A DNA stretch of 47,082 nucleotides from Rectinema subterraneum (GCA_009768935.1 WESA01000019.1:1-47082), one strand, 5' to 3'. Numbered from the stretch's first letter, positions 30,694 through 44,741 are shown. Translations and numbers: made by a program. Notes: a model not told the origin generated them from the letters alone.

Positions 30694-32364
30694 ATGGCCC
30701 CGCAAGAAAATCACGAAAACAGCGCAGCCCGCGCATCGACGCCGGAAACAGCAGCATCGACGCCAGCACCGACGCTGGAATCAGATGCCGCATCGGCGAA
30801 AATGGTGCGAAGCGCCGGCATGCTTTCGGTGCTGACCATGATTTCGCGAGTTCTTGGCCTTATCCGCGAGATGACGAAGGCGCGCTTTCTCGGCACCGGG
30901 ATATATTCCGACGCATTTACTGTTTCCTTTATTATACCGAATTTCACGCGGCGCCTTTTTGCGGAAGGCTCGATTACCGTCGCGTTCATTCCGACCTACA
31001 AAGGCTATCTCCATGCGCAAAACGACGAGGAGACGCGTACCTTTCTCTCCGCGAGCCTGACGGTTCTGACTATCTGTGTCACCGCAGCTGTGGCACTGGG
31101 AATTGCCCTTGCCCCATGGATTGTCAAGCTTTTTGGTTCCGAACCGGTTGAAACGGCGCTGCTCACCAGGATCATGTTTCCATTCCTGGCTCTTGTTTCT
31201 TTTGCTGCTCTTCTGCAGGGAATCCTGAATTCGCATGAGATTTTCAATCCTTCGGGGCTTGCGCCGATTCTGTTCAATATTTGCTTTATCGTGGTTCCCT
31301 GGCTTGTCGGGAGCAGACTCGGAAATCCTGCGCGTGCAATGGCTGTGGGTGTTGTGATTGGTGGGCTTGCACAGGCGCTCGTGCAGCTGCCAGCGGTGCT
31401 CAGGCTGGGAATACGTTTCGGATTCATGAATCCAGCGCGAGCGTTCCTGAACCCGGGCATGCGCAAGGTGTTTGCGCTCATTGCGCCGACGATTCTCGGC
31501 ATGGCGGCATATCAGGTGAATGACCTGGTAAGCACAGCATTTGCGTCGCGGGCAGGCACAGGGGTTGCCTCAAGCCTCCAGTATTCGCTGCGGCTCCAGG
31601 AATTGATTCTCGGCATTTTTGCAGTTTCGGCGGGGACGGTGCTCTTGCCGCGCCTTGCGGATGCAGTTCGGGAACATGCCTGGCGCGACTATTCCAGCAC
31701 GCTGGGGCGGACAATGCGTTCTCTTCTTCTGCTCACAGTGCCGGTTGCAGTGTTTTCCATGGCTTTTCCGGAGCGCATCGTTACCTTGCTTTTCAAGAGC
31801 GGAGATTTTACCGATGTGTCGGTTCGCCTCACCGCAAGCGCTTTTTTCTGGCACCAGACGGGGCTTGTATTTATAGCGATGAACAGGCTGATTGCGCCAG
31901 CGTTCTATGCGCGCAGTGATACAAAGACGCCGACATGGGCGGGCATCGCGAGCTTTGGCGTGAATGTGGTGCTGGTTCTGGCGCTCGCGTTTCGGTTCCA
32001 GGGGCCGGGCATTGCGTTCGCGCTTTCGTTTTCCAGCGCGATGAATACCGGACTTCTTGTGTGGGCCCTCATAAAGGGAAATATCGAGGGTGTGCGGCAT
32101 GAGCTCTGGGACGCCCTGAAGTATGCGATCAGGATGGCAATTTTTTCGGCCGTTGCGGTTGTGCCGGCTTTGTTTGTCGACAGGGCGGTGTACGCGAAGG
32201 TTGCGGACGCCCACTCACGGCTTATCTCAGCCGGCGTCCCGCTGGTTGCGGGGACGGTTGTGTTTGCGGCGGTCGGCATTGCGCTCCTTGTGTTGACAAA
32301 AGATTCAGTAGCTGCTTCAATAACCAATGCATTCTCTCGAAAAACCCGCGGGAGAGGTAGATAG
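30694..32364 (+). CDS. murJ: Lipid II flippase MurJ (MviN)
   Basis: This integral membrane protein flips the peptidoglycan precursor lipid II. The 556-residue protein has about 14 transmembrane segments of the MOP exporter fold. The family start VRSAGMLSVLTMISRVLGLIREM begins at residue 38, and IIPNFTRRLFAEGSITVAFIP is present near 80. Before that is a 36-residue Ala/Thr/Pro-rich extension (ASTPETAASTPAPTLES) that normal MurJ lacks. If translation started at ATG 30802 the protein would be of standard length; neither start has a ribosome-binding site. The gene precedes the ribosomal region. Confidence 0.93.
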   Translation: MAPQENHENSAARASTPETAASTPAPTLESDAASAKMVRSAGMLSVLTMISRVLGLIREMTKARFLGTGIYSDAFTVSFIIPNFTRRLFAEGSITVAFIPTYKGYLHAQNDEETRTFLSASLTVLTICVTAAVALGIALAPWIVKLFGSEPVETALLTRIMFPFLALVSFAALLQGILNSHEIFNPSGLAPILFNICFIVVPWLVGSRLGNPARAMAVGVVIGGLAQALVQLPAVLRLGIRFGFMNPARAFLNPGMRKVFALIAPTILGMAAYQVNDLVSTAFASRAGTGVASSLQYSLRLQELILGIFAVSAGTVLLPRLADAVREHAWRDYSSTLGRTMRSLLLLTVPVAVFSMAFPERIVTLLFKSGDFTDVSVRLTASAFFWHQTGLVFIAMNRLIAPAFYARSDTKTPTWAGIASFGVNVVLVLALAFRFQGPGIAFALSFSSAMNTGLLVWALIKGNIEGVRHELWDALKYAIRMAIFSAVAVVPALFVDRAVYAKVADAHSRLISAGVPLVAGTVVFAAVGIALLVLTKDSVAASITNAFSRKTRGRGR

Positions 32365-32369
32365 CGATA

Positions 32370-32398
32370 TTGACATATCCCTCATCGAGTGATATATT
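32370..32398 (+). promoter_or_regulatory. Promoter of the tRNA-Thr/rpmG/secE-nusG region
   Basis: A perfect TTGACA (32370-32375), a 17-bp spacer and TATATT (32393-32398) predict +1 near 32405, 12 nt before the mature tRNA-Thr. It is close to consensus, as expected for stable-RNA transcription. Confidence 0.88.
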
Positions 32399-32416
32399 CG
32401 CCAAGCTCTATTTTGC

Positions 32417-32489
32417 GCCCCTGTAGCTCAGTTGGCAGAGCATATCCATGGTAAGGATAAGGTCAACGGTTCGATTCCGTTCGGGGGCT
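32417..32489 (+). tRNA. tRNA-Thr (anticodon GGT)
   Basis: A full cloverleaf is seen: acceptor GCCCCTG/CGGGGGC, D arm GCTC-AGTTGGCA-GAGC, anticodon stem TATCC/GGATA around loop ATGGTAA (anticodon GGT), and T loop TTCGATT. The 3' CCA is not encoded. It is the first element of the transcript that continues into rpmG. Confidence 0.96.
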
Positions 32490-32552
32490 CGAATTCATTT
32501 TTGATTATCCCGGCGTGCACGATTGTGGATCGCCGCGAAAGGATTGGGAGCC

Positions 32553-32729
32553 ATGGCATCCAAGAAAAAGCAGAATGTAGAGATTATTGCCCTTCAGTGC
32601 ACCGAGTGCAAGCGTCGCAATTATACAACCAAGAAGAACCGCAAGACGACGCAGGACAAGCTCGAGCTCATGAAATACTGCAAGTGGGACCGCAAACACA
32701 CGCTGCACAGGGAAACAAAAGTAAAATAA
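32553..32729 (+). CDS. rpmG: 50S ribosomal protein L33
   Basis: This 58-residue large-subunit protein lies between two tRNA genes. It keeps the first zinc knuckle (CTECKRRNY, residues 16-24) and one cysteine of the second (KYCKWDRKH), where Asp replaces the fourth cysteine, so it is intermediate between zinc-binding and zinc-free L33 types. ATG 32553 follows GGGAG and begins the typical [16 protein letters not shown]. The tRNA-rpmG-tRNA-secE-nusG order is common in bacteria. Confidence 0.94.
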   Translation: MASKKKQNVEIIALQCTECKRRNYTTKKNRKTTQDKLELMKYCKWDRKHTLHRETKVK

Positions 32730-32736
32730 ACTGTTT

Positions 32737-32809
32737 AGGCCAGTAGCTCTAATGGTAGAGCGCCGGTCTCCAAAACCGGATGTTGTGGGTTCGAGTCCTA
32801 CCTGGCCTG
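32737..32809 (+). tRNA. tRNA-Trp (anticodon CCA)
   Basis: Acceptor AGGCCAG/CTGGCCT, D arm GCTCTAATGGTAGAGC, anticodon stem CCGGT/ACCGG with loop CTCCAAA (anticodon CCA) and T loop TTCGAGT form a normal cloverleaf. CCA is not encoded. It lies 7 bp after rpmG. Confidence 0.96.
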
Positions 32810-32879
32810 GGTTTGAGAATGAACGCAATACGCTGTGCATGCGTACAGCGAAAAAGCGAAAGGGGTCCAAGGAGCCGCC

Positions 32880-33062
32880 ATGAAGAAAATCATACAGTTT
32901 TTTAAAGACAGCTATGCGGAACTTGCAAAAGTGGTGTGGCCGTCCAAAGAGGATGTAATCGCCTCGACAAAGATTGTAGTTATTTCAACAGTCGCGGTGG
33001 CCCTGGTGCTCGGCCTCATCGATTTCCTCCTTGTGTTGGGAATTGAGGTCGTTTTCCGATAA
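32880..33062 (+). CDS. secE: Preprotein translocase subunit SecE
   Basis: This is the 60-residue single-spanning SecE of the SecYEG channel. The amphipathic N-terminal helix (FKDSYAELAKVVWPSKEDVIAST) with the conserved VxWP motif is followed by one hydrophobic segment (residues 31-58). The short form is typical of most bacteria, in contrast to the three-span E. coli protein. ATG 32880 is preceded by AGGAG at 32869-32873. nusG starts 12 bp after its stop. Confidence 0.95.
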   Translation: MKKIIQFFKDSYAELAKVVWPSKEDVIASTKIVVISTVAVALVLGLIDFLLVLGIEVVFR

Positions 33063-33074
33063 GGCAGAAAAGGG

Positions 33075-33632
33075 ATGGCAAAAGCCTGGTATATTCTTCA
33101 TGTTTACTCTGGCTACGAGAATAAAATAGAAAAGACAATCCGCATGCTCATCGACTCCGGTGAGCTTTCTCGCGATATAGTCACGGATGTGAAAGTCCCT
33201 GCCGAGGAAGTGGCCGAAATAAAAGACGGGAAAAAGCGCACGGTTTCCCGCAAGATTCTGCCTGGCTATATTCTGGTGGAGATGGATCTTCCTGAGAATG
33301 GCTGGAAAGCGACCTGCGCAATTATTCGGAATATTACAGGGGTAACCGGTTTTGTCGGTTCCGCTTCCAACGTGAAGCCTGTGCCCATCACCATGGAAGA
33401 AGTGAAGCGCATTCTTCAGCGCACGGGAGAGCTCAAAGGCGAGCGGCAAGTCCACTTCCGTCAGACCTTCACTGTGGGCGAGCAAGTCAAGATTATCGAA
33501 GGACCATTTGAGTCCTTCTCCGGCGTTATCGATGAGGTGAACGCCGAGAAAAGCAAGATTAAAGTGAGCGTTCAGATCTTCGGCAGATCCACGCCGGTCG
33601 AAGTCGACATGGCGCAGGTCGAGAAGATGTAA
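33075..33632 (+). CDS. nusG: Transcription termination/antitermination protein NusG
   Basis: This 185-residue protein links RNA polymerase to Rho or the ribosome. The NGN domain spans residues 1-115 ([44 protein letters not shown]), and the KOW domain is at the C-terminus ([24 protein letters not shown]). Length and motifs are regular, without the insertion domain seen in some thermophiles. It follows secE and precedes a 170-bp leader of the rplK operon. Confidence 0.97.
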   Translation: MAKAWYILHVYSGYENKIEKTIRMLIDSGELSRDIVTDVKVPAEEVAEIKDGKKRTVSRKILPGYILVEMDLPENGWKATCAIIRNITGVTGFVGSASNVKPVPITMEEVKRILQRTGELKGERQVHFRQTFTVGEQVKIIEGPFESFSGVIDEVNAEKSKIKVSVQIFGRSTPVEVDMAQVEKM

Positions 33633-33802
33633 GCAGGTGCCCCGCCGAGGGGTCCAGTGATCTTTGTACAGCGGCAGGCCGGCGTTTAAGCCGGCATGCT
33701 TCTCAGATAAGGGGTTTATCCTCCGAAGATGGGAGTCTCTGCGCGACAGGGACGCTACCCCGGCTCGTTGGAAGTCGGGTATACCACAATAGGAGAACGG
33801 CT
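33633..33802 (+). promoter_or_regulatory. rplK leader with candidate L1 autoregulatory structure
   Basis: The spacer holds a perfect hairpin GCCGGC-gtttaa-GCCGGC (33678-33695). A second stem, GTCTCTG/CAGGGAC (33735-33741 with 33747-33753), is flanked by GATGGGA and CTACCCC. A third is TACCCcGGC/GTCGGGTA near the ribosome-binding site. In many bacteria L1 represses rplK-rplA by binding such a leader; assignment here is inferred. No promoter is clear. Confidence 0.45.
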
Positions 33803-34234
33803 ATGGCCAAAAAGAAAATTACTGCAATCGTCAAATTGCAGTGCCCCGCCGGCAAAGCGACGCCAGCTCCTCCCGTAGGACCCGCCTTGGGTCCTCATGG
33901 CGTTTCTGCGCCCATGTTCTGCCAGCAGTTTAATGACCGCACGAAGAACATGGAGCCAGGTCTTGTCATCCCGGCAATTATTACAATTTATCAGGATAAG
34001 AGCTTTACATTTATCCTGAAAACGCCTCCTGCCAGTGTGCTCATCAAGAAAGCCTGCGGCATCGAGAAGGGATCAGCGCTTCCTCAAAAAGACAAAGTGG
34101 CAAAGCTTTCGAAGGCGAAGCTCGAAGAGATCGCGAAGCTGAAGCTTCCGGATCTCAACGCAAACGATCTTGAAGCCGCGAAACGCATCATCGCAGGTAC
34201 CGCCCGGGCTATGGGCGTTGAAGTGGAGTGGTGA
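33803..34234 (+). CDS. rplK: 50S ribosomal protein L11
   Basis: This 143-residue component of the GTPase-associated centre has an N-terminal domain ([23 protein letters not shown]) and an RNA-binding C-terminal domain ([35 protein letters not shown]). Both are complete. TAGGAG precedes the ATG. rplA starts one base after its stop. Confidence 0.98.
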   Translation: MAKKKITAIVKLQCPAGKATPAPPVGPALGPHGVSAPMFCQQFNDRTKNMEPGLVIPAIITIYQDKSFTFILKTPPASVLIKKACGIEKGSALPQKDKVAKLSKAKLEEIAKLKLPDLNANDLEAAKRIIAGTARAMGVEVEW

Positions 34235-34235
34235 G

Positions 34236-34922
34236 ATGAAACACGGCAAAAAATACAACGAAGTCGCGAAGAAAGTTGATCCTTCGCAGGCATATGAACT
34301 GGGGGCCGCGTGCGCTCTGGTCAAGGAGCTCAAAACCGCCAAGTTTGACGAAACTGTCGAAGTGCATATCAGGCTCAACCTCAAGAAGAGCCAGTCAGTG
34401 CGCGACACAGTGGTTCTTCCACACCAGTTCCGCGGCGAAAAACGAATCCTCGTCTTCTGCCGCCCCGAGCGCGTAAAAGAAGCCCTCGAAGCCGGCGCTA
34501 CCTATGCGGGCGATGCCGAACTCATCGAGAAGATCAAGGGCGGTTGGCTCGATTTCGATATCGCAGTCGCAACCCCCGACATGATGAAAGATGTCGGCAA
34601 GCTCGGTATGATCCTTGGCCGCCGCGGCCTCATGCCGAATCCCAAAACCGGCACGGTCACCAACGACCTCCCTGCGTCGCTCAACGAGCTGCGCAAAGGC
34701 CGCACCGAATACCGCACTGACAAGTCAGGCATCATCCACCTGCCGGTTGGCAAGGTTTCCATGGAGCCAGAAAAGATCGCCGAGAATCTGAACACGCTTG
34801 TCGAAGAAATTAGCCGCAAGCGTCCTGCTGATGCCAAAGGCGATTTCATCGCTTCCATATACTTGACGCCGACTATGGGGCCGAGTGTCAAAGTCGTACT
34901 CAACAAGTCGGAAAAGAGGTAA
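34236..34922 (+). CDS. rplA: 50S ribosomal protein L1
   Basis: L1 stalk protein of 228 residues, also the likely translational repressor of its own operon. Signature segments are VLPHQF with RGEKRILVFC, DFDIAVATPDMMKDVGKLGMILGRRGLMPNPKTGTVT, and the C-terminal IYLTPTMGPSVKV. ATG 34236 is one base after the rplK stop and the next gene follows 4 bp after its stop, so expression is coupled. Confidence 0.97.
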   Translation: MKHGKKYNEVAKKVDPSQAYELGAACALVKELKTAKFDETVEVHIRLNLKKSQSVRDTVVLPHQFRGEKRILVFCRPERVKEALEAGATYAGDAELIEKIKGGWLDFDIAVATPDMMKDVGKLGMILGRRGLMPNPKTGTVTNDLPASLNELRKGRTEYRTDKSGIIHLPVGKVSMEPEKIAENLNTLVEEISRKRPADAKGDFIASIYLTPTMGPSVKVVLNKSEKR

Positions 34923-34926
34923 GACT

Positions 34927-35475
34927 ATGGCCATAAAAGCATCAAAACTTCAGCCCAGGAAAATCGAAGCCATAGGCATGCTCAAAGAGATGATCTCCAG
35001 TTCGAACGATTTCATCTTCACCGAGTACCGCGGCCTCACTGTGGAACAGATCACAAGCCTTCGGCGCCAGCTTCGCGAAAAAGGCGTTGAGCTCCATGTG
35101 GTAAAGAACAATTTTGCTCGGCTTGCATTTGAGGAATTGGGATTTTCGCAGGATGTGGCGCCTGTGCTTACCGGTCCTACCGCTGTCGCATTTGTAAAAA
35201 CCGATTCCAACGAAGTGGCGAAAGTCCTGCTCGATTTTGCCAAAGAGACGCCCGCGCTCGTCATTAAGGGCGCAATGGTCGGTCGCCAGTTCATGGATTC
35301 TCATCAGGTCGAGGCTCTCAGCAAGCTTCCTGGCAGGAATCAGCTCATCGCGATGCTCATGTCAGCGATGCAGGGCCCGGCACAGAACCTCGTGTATGTC
35401 ATCAACGCGATACCGACGAAGCTGGTTCGCGTGCTCAAGGCTATCGAGGAGAAAAAGGCGCAGGAGAACGCATAA
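34927..35475 (+). CDS. rplJ: 50S ribosomal protein L10
   Basis: This 182-residue stalk base protein anchors L7/L12 dimers. The N-terminal domain (IFTEYRGLTVEQITSLRRQLREKGVELHVVKNNFARLA) binds rRNA, and the long C-terminal helix (NLVYVINAIPTKLVRVLKAIEEKKAQE) carries the L12 sites. ATG 34927 is 4 bp after rplA. No L10-leader structure fits in that gap, so L10 regulation, if present, must act elsewhere. Confidence 0.97.
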   Translation: MAIKASKLQPRKIEAIGMLKEMISSSNDFIFTEYRGLTVEQITSLRRQLREKGVELHVVKNNFARLAFEELGFSQDVAPVLTGPTAVAFVKTDSNEVAKVLLDFAKETPALVIKGAMVGRQFMDSHQVEALSKLPGRNQLIAMLMSAMQGPAQNLVYVINAIPTKLVRVLKAIEEKKAQENA

Positions 35476-35639
35476 CTTGCGTGTGCGTCGTACGCTGGCA
35501 AGATGCACGCACCCGTCCAGCGCCGCCGCATCGTTTTAAAAATTGATTCCGTCAGGCTTCGGACGCTGCCGTTCCTGTCGGAATTCGATAAAAAGTCCGT
35601 TCGTTGTGGCGGGCTATTATGAAACAAGGAGAAGATAAT
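35476..35639 (+). promoter_or_regulatory. Structured rplJ-rplL spacer
   Basis: Two hairpins are visible: GTGTGCGTC/GATGCACGC (35481-35489 with 35502-35510), and ATTCCGTCAGG/CCTGTCGGAAT (35546-35556 with 35574-35584, one mismatch). An ACAAGGAG ribosome-binding site follows. They may set the L12:L10 ratio or be processed; this is inference. Confidence 0.45.
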
Positions 35640-36029
35640 ATGGCAGCATTGACAAAAGAGCAAATCATCGATGCGATCGCTTCGATGACCGTCCTCGAGG
35701 TTTCCGAGCTTGTAAAGGCGATGGAAGAGAAATTTGGCGTCACCGCAGCCGCCCCTGTGGCCGTTGCCGCCGCTCCCGCTGCTGGCGCAGCAGCCGCCCC
35801 TGTCGAGGAAAAGACCGAGTTTACCGTCGTCCTCAAGGGCAACGTGCCTGCCGACAAGAAAATCGCCATTATCAAGGAAGTCCGCGCTATTACCGGGCTT
35901 GGTCTTAAAGAGGCGAAGGATCTCGTCGAAGCTGGTGACAAGCCGCTCAAGGAGAATGTCTCCAAAGAAGAAGCCGAAAAAGTCAAGAAGCAGATTGAAG
36001 CTGCTGGCGGCCAGGTCGAGGTGAAGTAA
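35640..36029 (+). CDS. rplL: 50S ribosomal protein L7/L12
   Basis: Multi-copy stalk protein of 129 residues that recruits translation factors. The N-terminal dimerisation helix pair ([29 protein letters not shown]) is joined by an Ala/Pro-rich hinge (residues 37-58) to the C-terminal domain ([38 protein letters not shown]). AAGGAG upstream of ATG 35640. Confidence 0.98.
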   Translation: MAALTKEQIIDAIASMTVLEVSELVKAMEEKFGVTAAAPVAVAAAPAAGAAAAPVEEKTEFTVVLKGNVPADKKIAIIKEVRAITGLGLKEAKDLVEAGDKPLKENVSKEEAEKVKKQIEAAGGQVEVK

Positions 36030-36059
36030 TCGCACTGAAAATCGAGAATGCGATGAATC

Positions 36060-36088
36060 CGGCGGGGACCCTCAGGTCCCCCCGTTTT
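36060..36088 (+). terminator. Attenuator between rplL and rpoB
   Basis: GGGGACC-ctca-GGTCCCC (36064-36081), extended by CGG/CCG with one bulge, is followed by TTTT. It resembles the partial terminator that lowers rpoBC transcription relative to ribosomal proteins in E. coli. Confidence 0.75.
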
Positions 36089-36228
36089 CAGGATGCATTC
36101 CCGGGCGCCATGGATGTGCCGCACAGGGGATGCCTCCTGATGACGGAAATGAGAAGGCGTTGCAGCGGAGAGGCAGCAGCGCATGGACCTTTGACCCGCG
36201 CGCACGGGCGCGCATGGAGGGGTGACGG

Positions 36229-39200
36229 ATGGCGTATACCGAACAGAAGATCAAGCGCATATACATCGGGAAGGATTATCGGGATGTCATGGACATTCCC
36301 GATCTGATCGATATTCAGGTTTCTTCCTATGAGCGCTTTCTCCAGCGGGATAAGCTCAGAAAAGGGGAGCCGCTCGATTTGATCGGTCTTGAAGAGGTGT
36401 TCAGGGGCACCTTCCCGATCGAAAGCCCTTCCGGCGATCTCGTAATCGAATACGAGCATTATTCGCTGGATGAGAAAGCGATCAAGTACTCGGAGCTCGA
36501 GTGCAAACAGAAAGGCCTCACATACTCGGTTCCTCTCAAGGCAGTCATCAACCTCGTGTTCAAGAAGACAGGAGAAATTCGCCAGAAGGAAATTTATTTG
36601 GGCGATATTCCTCTCATGACCGACCGCGGCACGTTTATCATCAACGGTGCAGAACGCGTCATTGTCTCGCAGATCCACCGTTCGCCCGGCGTTGTGTTCA
36701 GCCACGAGAAAGGCGTATTTTCTGCGCGCATCATTCCGTATCGCGGTAGCTGGCTTGAGTTCGAAATCGACCAGAAGCACGACCTCATCCATGCAAAGAT
36801 CGACCGCAAACGCAAAATTCTCGGCACGCTCTTTCTGCGCGCCATTGGCATCCAGACGCGTGAAGACATCATTGCCGCCTTCTACACGACCAAGCAAGTT
36901 GAGCTTTCGGAGAACCAGACCGAAAAAGACGCGCTCGTCGGCAAAATCCTTGCCAAGGCAGTGTACATTGAGCTGGATGGCGAGAAAAAGCGCCTGTTTC
37001 GTGCTGGCGACAAAATACACCTCCATGAAATCGATGAGCTCATCAATCTCGGCATTGGCTCTGTGGAAGTGATCGATTTCGACGACGAAAAGTCATTGCA
37101 CAACGAGATGATCCTCAATTGCTTCGAACGCGAGGATGTCAAGCTTGTCAAAGAAACGCCGGATCAGGACGAGCCTACCAAAGAAGACGCGATTTCTGCG
37201 GTCTATTCCGTACTGCGCCCCGGCGAGCCCATATCTCTGGAGAATGCCGAGCGCGATCTGCACAATATGTTCTTCACTGCTCGCCAGTACGACCTCGGCT
37301 CGGTCGGCCGCTATAAACTCAACAAGAAATTCGATTTCGACTTCAAGACACTGACGCTCACCAAAGACGACATCGTCGCGACAATGAAGCACCTTATCAA
37401 TGTGTACTACGGTGAAGCGAACGTGGACGATATCGACCATCTTGGCAACCGCCGCGTAAGAGCAGTAGGCGAGCTCATGTCCAATGTCATGAAGGTTGCA
37501 TTCAGTCGCATGGAGCGCACCGCGAAAGATCGCATGACCGGCAAAGACCTCGAGACCGCCAAGCCGCAAGACCTTATTACCATCAAGCCGATCGTAGCAG
37601 CGATCAAGGAATTCTTCGGCACATCCCAGCTTTCGCAGTTCATGGACCAGGTCAATCCGCTCGCCGAGCTCACCCATAAGCGCAGACTCAATGCCCTCGG
37701 TCCGGGCGGCCTCAACCGCGATCGCGCAGGTTTCGAAGTGCGCGATGTTCACTACACCCACTATGGGCGCATGTGCCCCATCGAGACACCGGAAGGACCG
37801 AATATCGGCCTCATCGTGTCCCTCGCGACCTACACAACAGTCAATGACTATGGATTCCTCGAGACTCCGTACCGCAAAGTCGTCAAGGGCAAGGTTACCG
37901 ACGAAATCGAATACCTCTCCGCAATCGATGAGGACAAGTACTACATTGCCCAGGCATCTGCGCGCATCGATACGGCAGGCAAATTCCTCGATCAATCTAT
38001 TTCATGCCGCCACCAGGGCGATTACACTATGCGCCGGCCAGACGAAATCCAGTATATGGATGTCTCGCCCAAGCAGATCATTTCAGTTTCGGCGGCTCTT
38101 ATTCCCTTCCTCGAGCATGATGACGCCAACCGAGCCCTTATGGGTTCGAACATGCAGCGCCAGGCTGTGCCGCTTGTGTTCACCGAACCCCCGCGTATCG
38201 GAACGGGCATGGAATGGAAGACCGCGTATGATTCCGGCGTGCTCATGAAAGCCAAGCGCACCGGCACAGTGGAATTTGTCGATGCAAACCGAATTGTAAT
38301 TCGCCCTGACAAGATGGAATCGCCCGACGATACCGATGTGTACCAGCTCATCAAGTATCAGCGCACCAACCAGGACACCTGCTTCAATCATCGCCCGATC
38401 GTCAAGCGCGGTGAACATGTGCTGAAGGGGCAGGTCATTGCAGACGGTCCGGCGACAAGCCAGGGCGAGCTTGCCCTTGGCCGCAACATCCTTGCAGGAT
38501 TTGTGCCTTGGAACGGCTACAACTACGAAGACGCGATCCTTATCTCCGAGCGCGTGGTCAAAGAAGACCTCTTTACGTCGATCCACATCAAGGAATTCAT
38601 CCTCGAAGTGCGCGACACCAAGCTCGGCCCCGAGCGGATCACTCGCGACATTCCGAACACCAGCGAAAAAATGCTCGACAACCTCGATGGCGAAGGCGTG
38701 GTGCGCATCGGCGCCAAAGTGAAGAGCGGCGATATTCTCGTCGGCAAGGTTACGCCCAAGAGCGATACCGACACAACTCCCGAATTCAAGCTTCTCAACT
38801 CGATATTCGGCGAAAAAGCCAAGGATGTCCGCGATTCATCCCTGCGCGTGCCGCATGGCATCGAGGGTACGGTCATCGATGTCCAGCGCATGTCCCGCGC
38901 CAACAATGACGATCTCGCGCCCGGCGTCGAAGAAACCGTCAAAGTGCTTGTCGCCGTCAAGCGCAAGCTTAAAGAAGGCGATAAGATGGCAGGCCGCCAC
39001 GGCAACAAAGGTGTTGTCGCCCGCGTGCTTCCCGTCGAGGACATGCCCTATCTCGAAGACGGCACGCCGCTCGATATCTGCCTCAACCCGCTGGGCGTTC
39101 CTTCGCGGATGAATATCGGGCAGATTATGGAGACCGAACTGGGGTGGGCAGCCAGTACCCTGGATGAATGGTACGCATGCCACGTCTTCCAGTCGCCTTC

Positions 39201-39723
39201 GCAGGAGCAGATCGAAGAGAAGCTCCAGCAGGCGGGGCTCCCTGTTTCTTCGAAAGTCATGGCGCGCGACGGCAAGACAGGCGAATATTTCAAGAACCCG
39301 ATTACGGTCGGCGTTGTGTACTTCCTCAAGCTGCACCACCTTGTCGACGACAAGATGCACGCGCGCTCGACCGGCCCGTACTCGCTCGTCACCCAGCAGC
39401 CGCTCGGCGGAAAGGCCCAATTCGGTGGCCAGCGCCTTGGCGAAATGGAAGTATGGGCGCTCGAAGCCTATGGCGCGGCGAATACCCTGCAGGAGCTCCT
39501 CACCATCAAGTCGGACGACATGACCGGCCGCTCCAAAATCTACGAGGCGATTGTTAAAGGCGAGCCGCACACTGCAGCCGGCATCCCCGAGGCCTTCAAC
39601 GTCATGGTGCAGGAACTGCGCGGCCTTGCGCTCGACATCAAGGTGTACGATTCGAAAGGGAAACAGATACCGCTCACAGAGCGCGATGAAGATATTATCA
39701 AGAAGCAGAGTGGCGCATTCTGA
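36229..39723 (+). CDS. rpoB: DNA-directed RNA polymerase beta subunit
   Basis: This catalytic-core subunit of 1164 residues contains all conserved regions: [21 protein letters not shown] (rifampicin cluster I), [36 protein letters not shown] and the C-terminal [20 protein letters not shown]. Residue 488 is Asn in [11 protein letters not shown], where E. coli has Ser531; the same change is associated with natural rifampicin resistance in Treponema and other spirochaetes. The lineage-specific insertions of E. coli are absent. GAGGGG ribosome-binding site. Confidence 0.98.
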   Translation: MAYTEQKIKRIYIGKDYRDVMDIPDLIDIQVSSYERFLQRDKLRKGEPLDLIGLEEVFRGTFPIESPSGDLVIEYEHYSLDEKAIKYSELECKQKGLTYSVPLKAVINLVFKKTGEIRQKEIYLGDIPLMTDRGTFIINGAERVIVSQIHRSPGVVFSHEKGVFSARIIPYRGSWLEFEIDQKHDLIHAKIDRKRKILGTLFLRAIGIQTREDIIAAFYTTKQVELSENQTEKDALVGKILAKAVYIELDGEKKRLFRAGDKIHLHEIDELINLGIGSVEVIDFDDEKSLHNEMILNCFEREDVKLVKETPDQDEPTKEDAISAVYSVLRPGEPISLENAERDLHNMFFTARQYDLGSVGRYKLNKKFDFDFKTLTLTKDDIVATMKHLINVYYGEANVDDIDHLGNRRVRAVGELMSNVMKVAFSRMERTAKDRMTGKDLETAKPQDLITIKPIVAAIKEFFGTSQLSQFMDQVNPLAELTHKRRLNALGPGGLNRDRAGFEVRDVHYTHYGRMCPIETPEGPNIGLIVSLATYTTVNDYGFLETPYRKVVKGKVTDEIEYLSAIDEDKYYIAQASARIDTAGKFLDQSISCRHQGDYTMRRPDEIQYMDVSPKQIISVSAALIPFLEHDDANRALMGSNMQRQAVPLVFTEPPRIGTGMEWKTAYDSGVLMKAKRTGTVEFVDANRIVIRPDKMESPDDTDVYQLIKYQRTNQDTCFNHRPIVKRGEHVLKGQVIADGPATSQGELALGRNILAGFVPWNGYNYEDAILISERVVKEDLFTSIHIKEFILEVRDTKLGPERITRDIPNTSEKMLDNLDGEGVVRIGAKVKSGDILVGKVTPKSDTDTTPEFKLLNSIFGEKAKDVRDSSLRVPHGIEGTVIDVQRMSRANNDDLAPGVEETVKVLVAVKRKLKEGDKMAGRHGNKGVVARVLPVEDMPYLEDGTPLDICLNPLGVPSRMNIGQIMETELGWAASTLDEWYACHVFQSPSQEQIEEKLQQAGLPVSSKVMARDGKTGEYFKNPITVGVVYFLKLHHLVDDKMHARSTGPYSLVTQQPLGGKAQFGGQRLGEMEVWALEAYGAANTLQELLTIKSDDMTGRSKIYEAIVKGEPHTAAGIPEAFNVMVQELRGLALDIKVYDSKGKQIPLTERDEDIIKKQSGAF

Positions 39724-39810
39724 GCGAACGAATGTGCCATGTAATTACGCTCCGCAGTATGCGCTGCGGGGCGCGCGGCATAGAACATGCCGATCGCCCG
39801 AGGGGGTAGC

Positions 39811-44160
<4,350 letters not shown>

Positions 44161-44169
44161 TGAATCGTG

Positions 44170-44209
44170 AAGGGCCGCGCATAGCGCGCAACCGAAGTGT
44201 GCGGCCCTT
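44170..44209 (+). terminator. Hairpin after rpoC
   Basis: AAGGGCCGCGCA pairs with TGTGCGGCCCTT (44170-44181 with 44198-44209), a 12-bp stem. It lacks a T run, and its 3' arm overlaps the -35 of the rpsL promoter, so its terminator role is uncertain. Confidence 0.55.
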
Positions 44210-44237
44210 GACATATATTGCGCGAGAAAGGTATTCT
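44208..44237 (+). promoter_or_regulatory. Promoter of rpsL-rpsG
   Basis: A perfect TTGACA (44208-44213), an 18-bp spacer and TATTCT (44232-44237) predict +1 near 44244. It gives rpsL-rpsG a transcript separate from rpoBC. Confidence 0.82.
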
Positions 44238-44243
44238 ACACCG

Positions 44244-44326
44244 CTGCGAAAATAGCCACCGCATTTTTCGCAGTCCGGAATATATATTTTATAGATGAAA
44301 AGCCGCGCGTGATGCTGACACGCGCG
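44244..44326 (+). promoter_or_regulatory. rpsL leader with two hairpins
   Basis: CTGCGAAAA/TTTTCGCAG (44244-44252 with 44265-44273) starts exactly at the predicted +1, and CGCGCGTG/CACGCGCG (44304-44311 with 44319-44326) lies 28 nt before the start codon. A ribosomal-protein autoregulatory role is inferred. Confidence 0.5.
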
Positions 44327-44354
44327 AGCATTAAAAAGGGAGTCTGGAGCTTAT

Positions 44355-44729
44355 ATGCCGACTATTAACCAGCTTATCCGATTTGGAAGAAAGCAGAACC
44401 AGTGGAAAACCAAATCGCCAGCGCTCATGGGCTGCCCGCAGCGCCGTGGCGTATGTACGCGTGTCATGACCGTGACGCCGAAGAAGCCGAATTCCGCGCT
44501 TCGTAAGGTTGCACGTGTGCGTCTCACCAATGGCATCGAAGTGACTGCCTACATTCCGGGTATCGGACACAACCTTCAGGAGCACTCCGCAGTGCTCGTC
44601 CGCGGTGGCCGTGTAAAAGACCTTCCTGGTGTACGCTATCACATCATCCGCGGCACAAAGGACGCGCTCGGTGTCGAAGATCGCAAACAGGGCCGCTCCA
44701 AGTACGGCGCCAAAAAGCCAAAGGCTTGA
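44355..44729 (+). CDS. rpsL: 30S ribosomal protein S12
   Basis: Decoding-centre protein of 124 residues. [13 protein letters not shown] opens the protein and [18 protein letters not shown] carries Lys at the position linked to streptomycin sensitivity (TPKKPNSA). [13 protein letters not shown] is the second decoding loop with the methylthio-Asp site. GGGAGTC-like ribosome-binding site. rpsG follows after 12 bp. Confidence 0.98.
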   Translation: MPTINQLIRFGRKQNQWKTKSPALMGCPQRRGVCTRVMTVTPKKPNSALRKVARVRLTNGIEVTAYIPGIGHNLQEHSAVLVRGGRVKDLPGVRYHIIRGTKDALGVEDRKQGRSKYGAKKPKA

Positions 44730-44741
44730 GAGAGGTAATAC

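Noticed and set aside
44170..44209. The rpoC 3' hairpin as a firm intrinsic terminator
   Set aside because: It has no T run and overlaps the next promoter; kept only as a hairpin of uncertain role.
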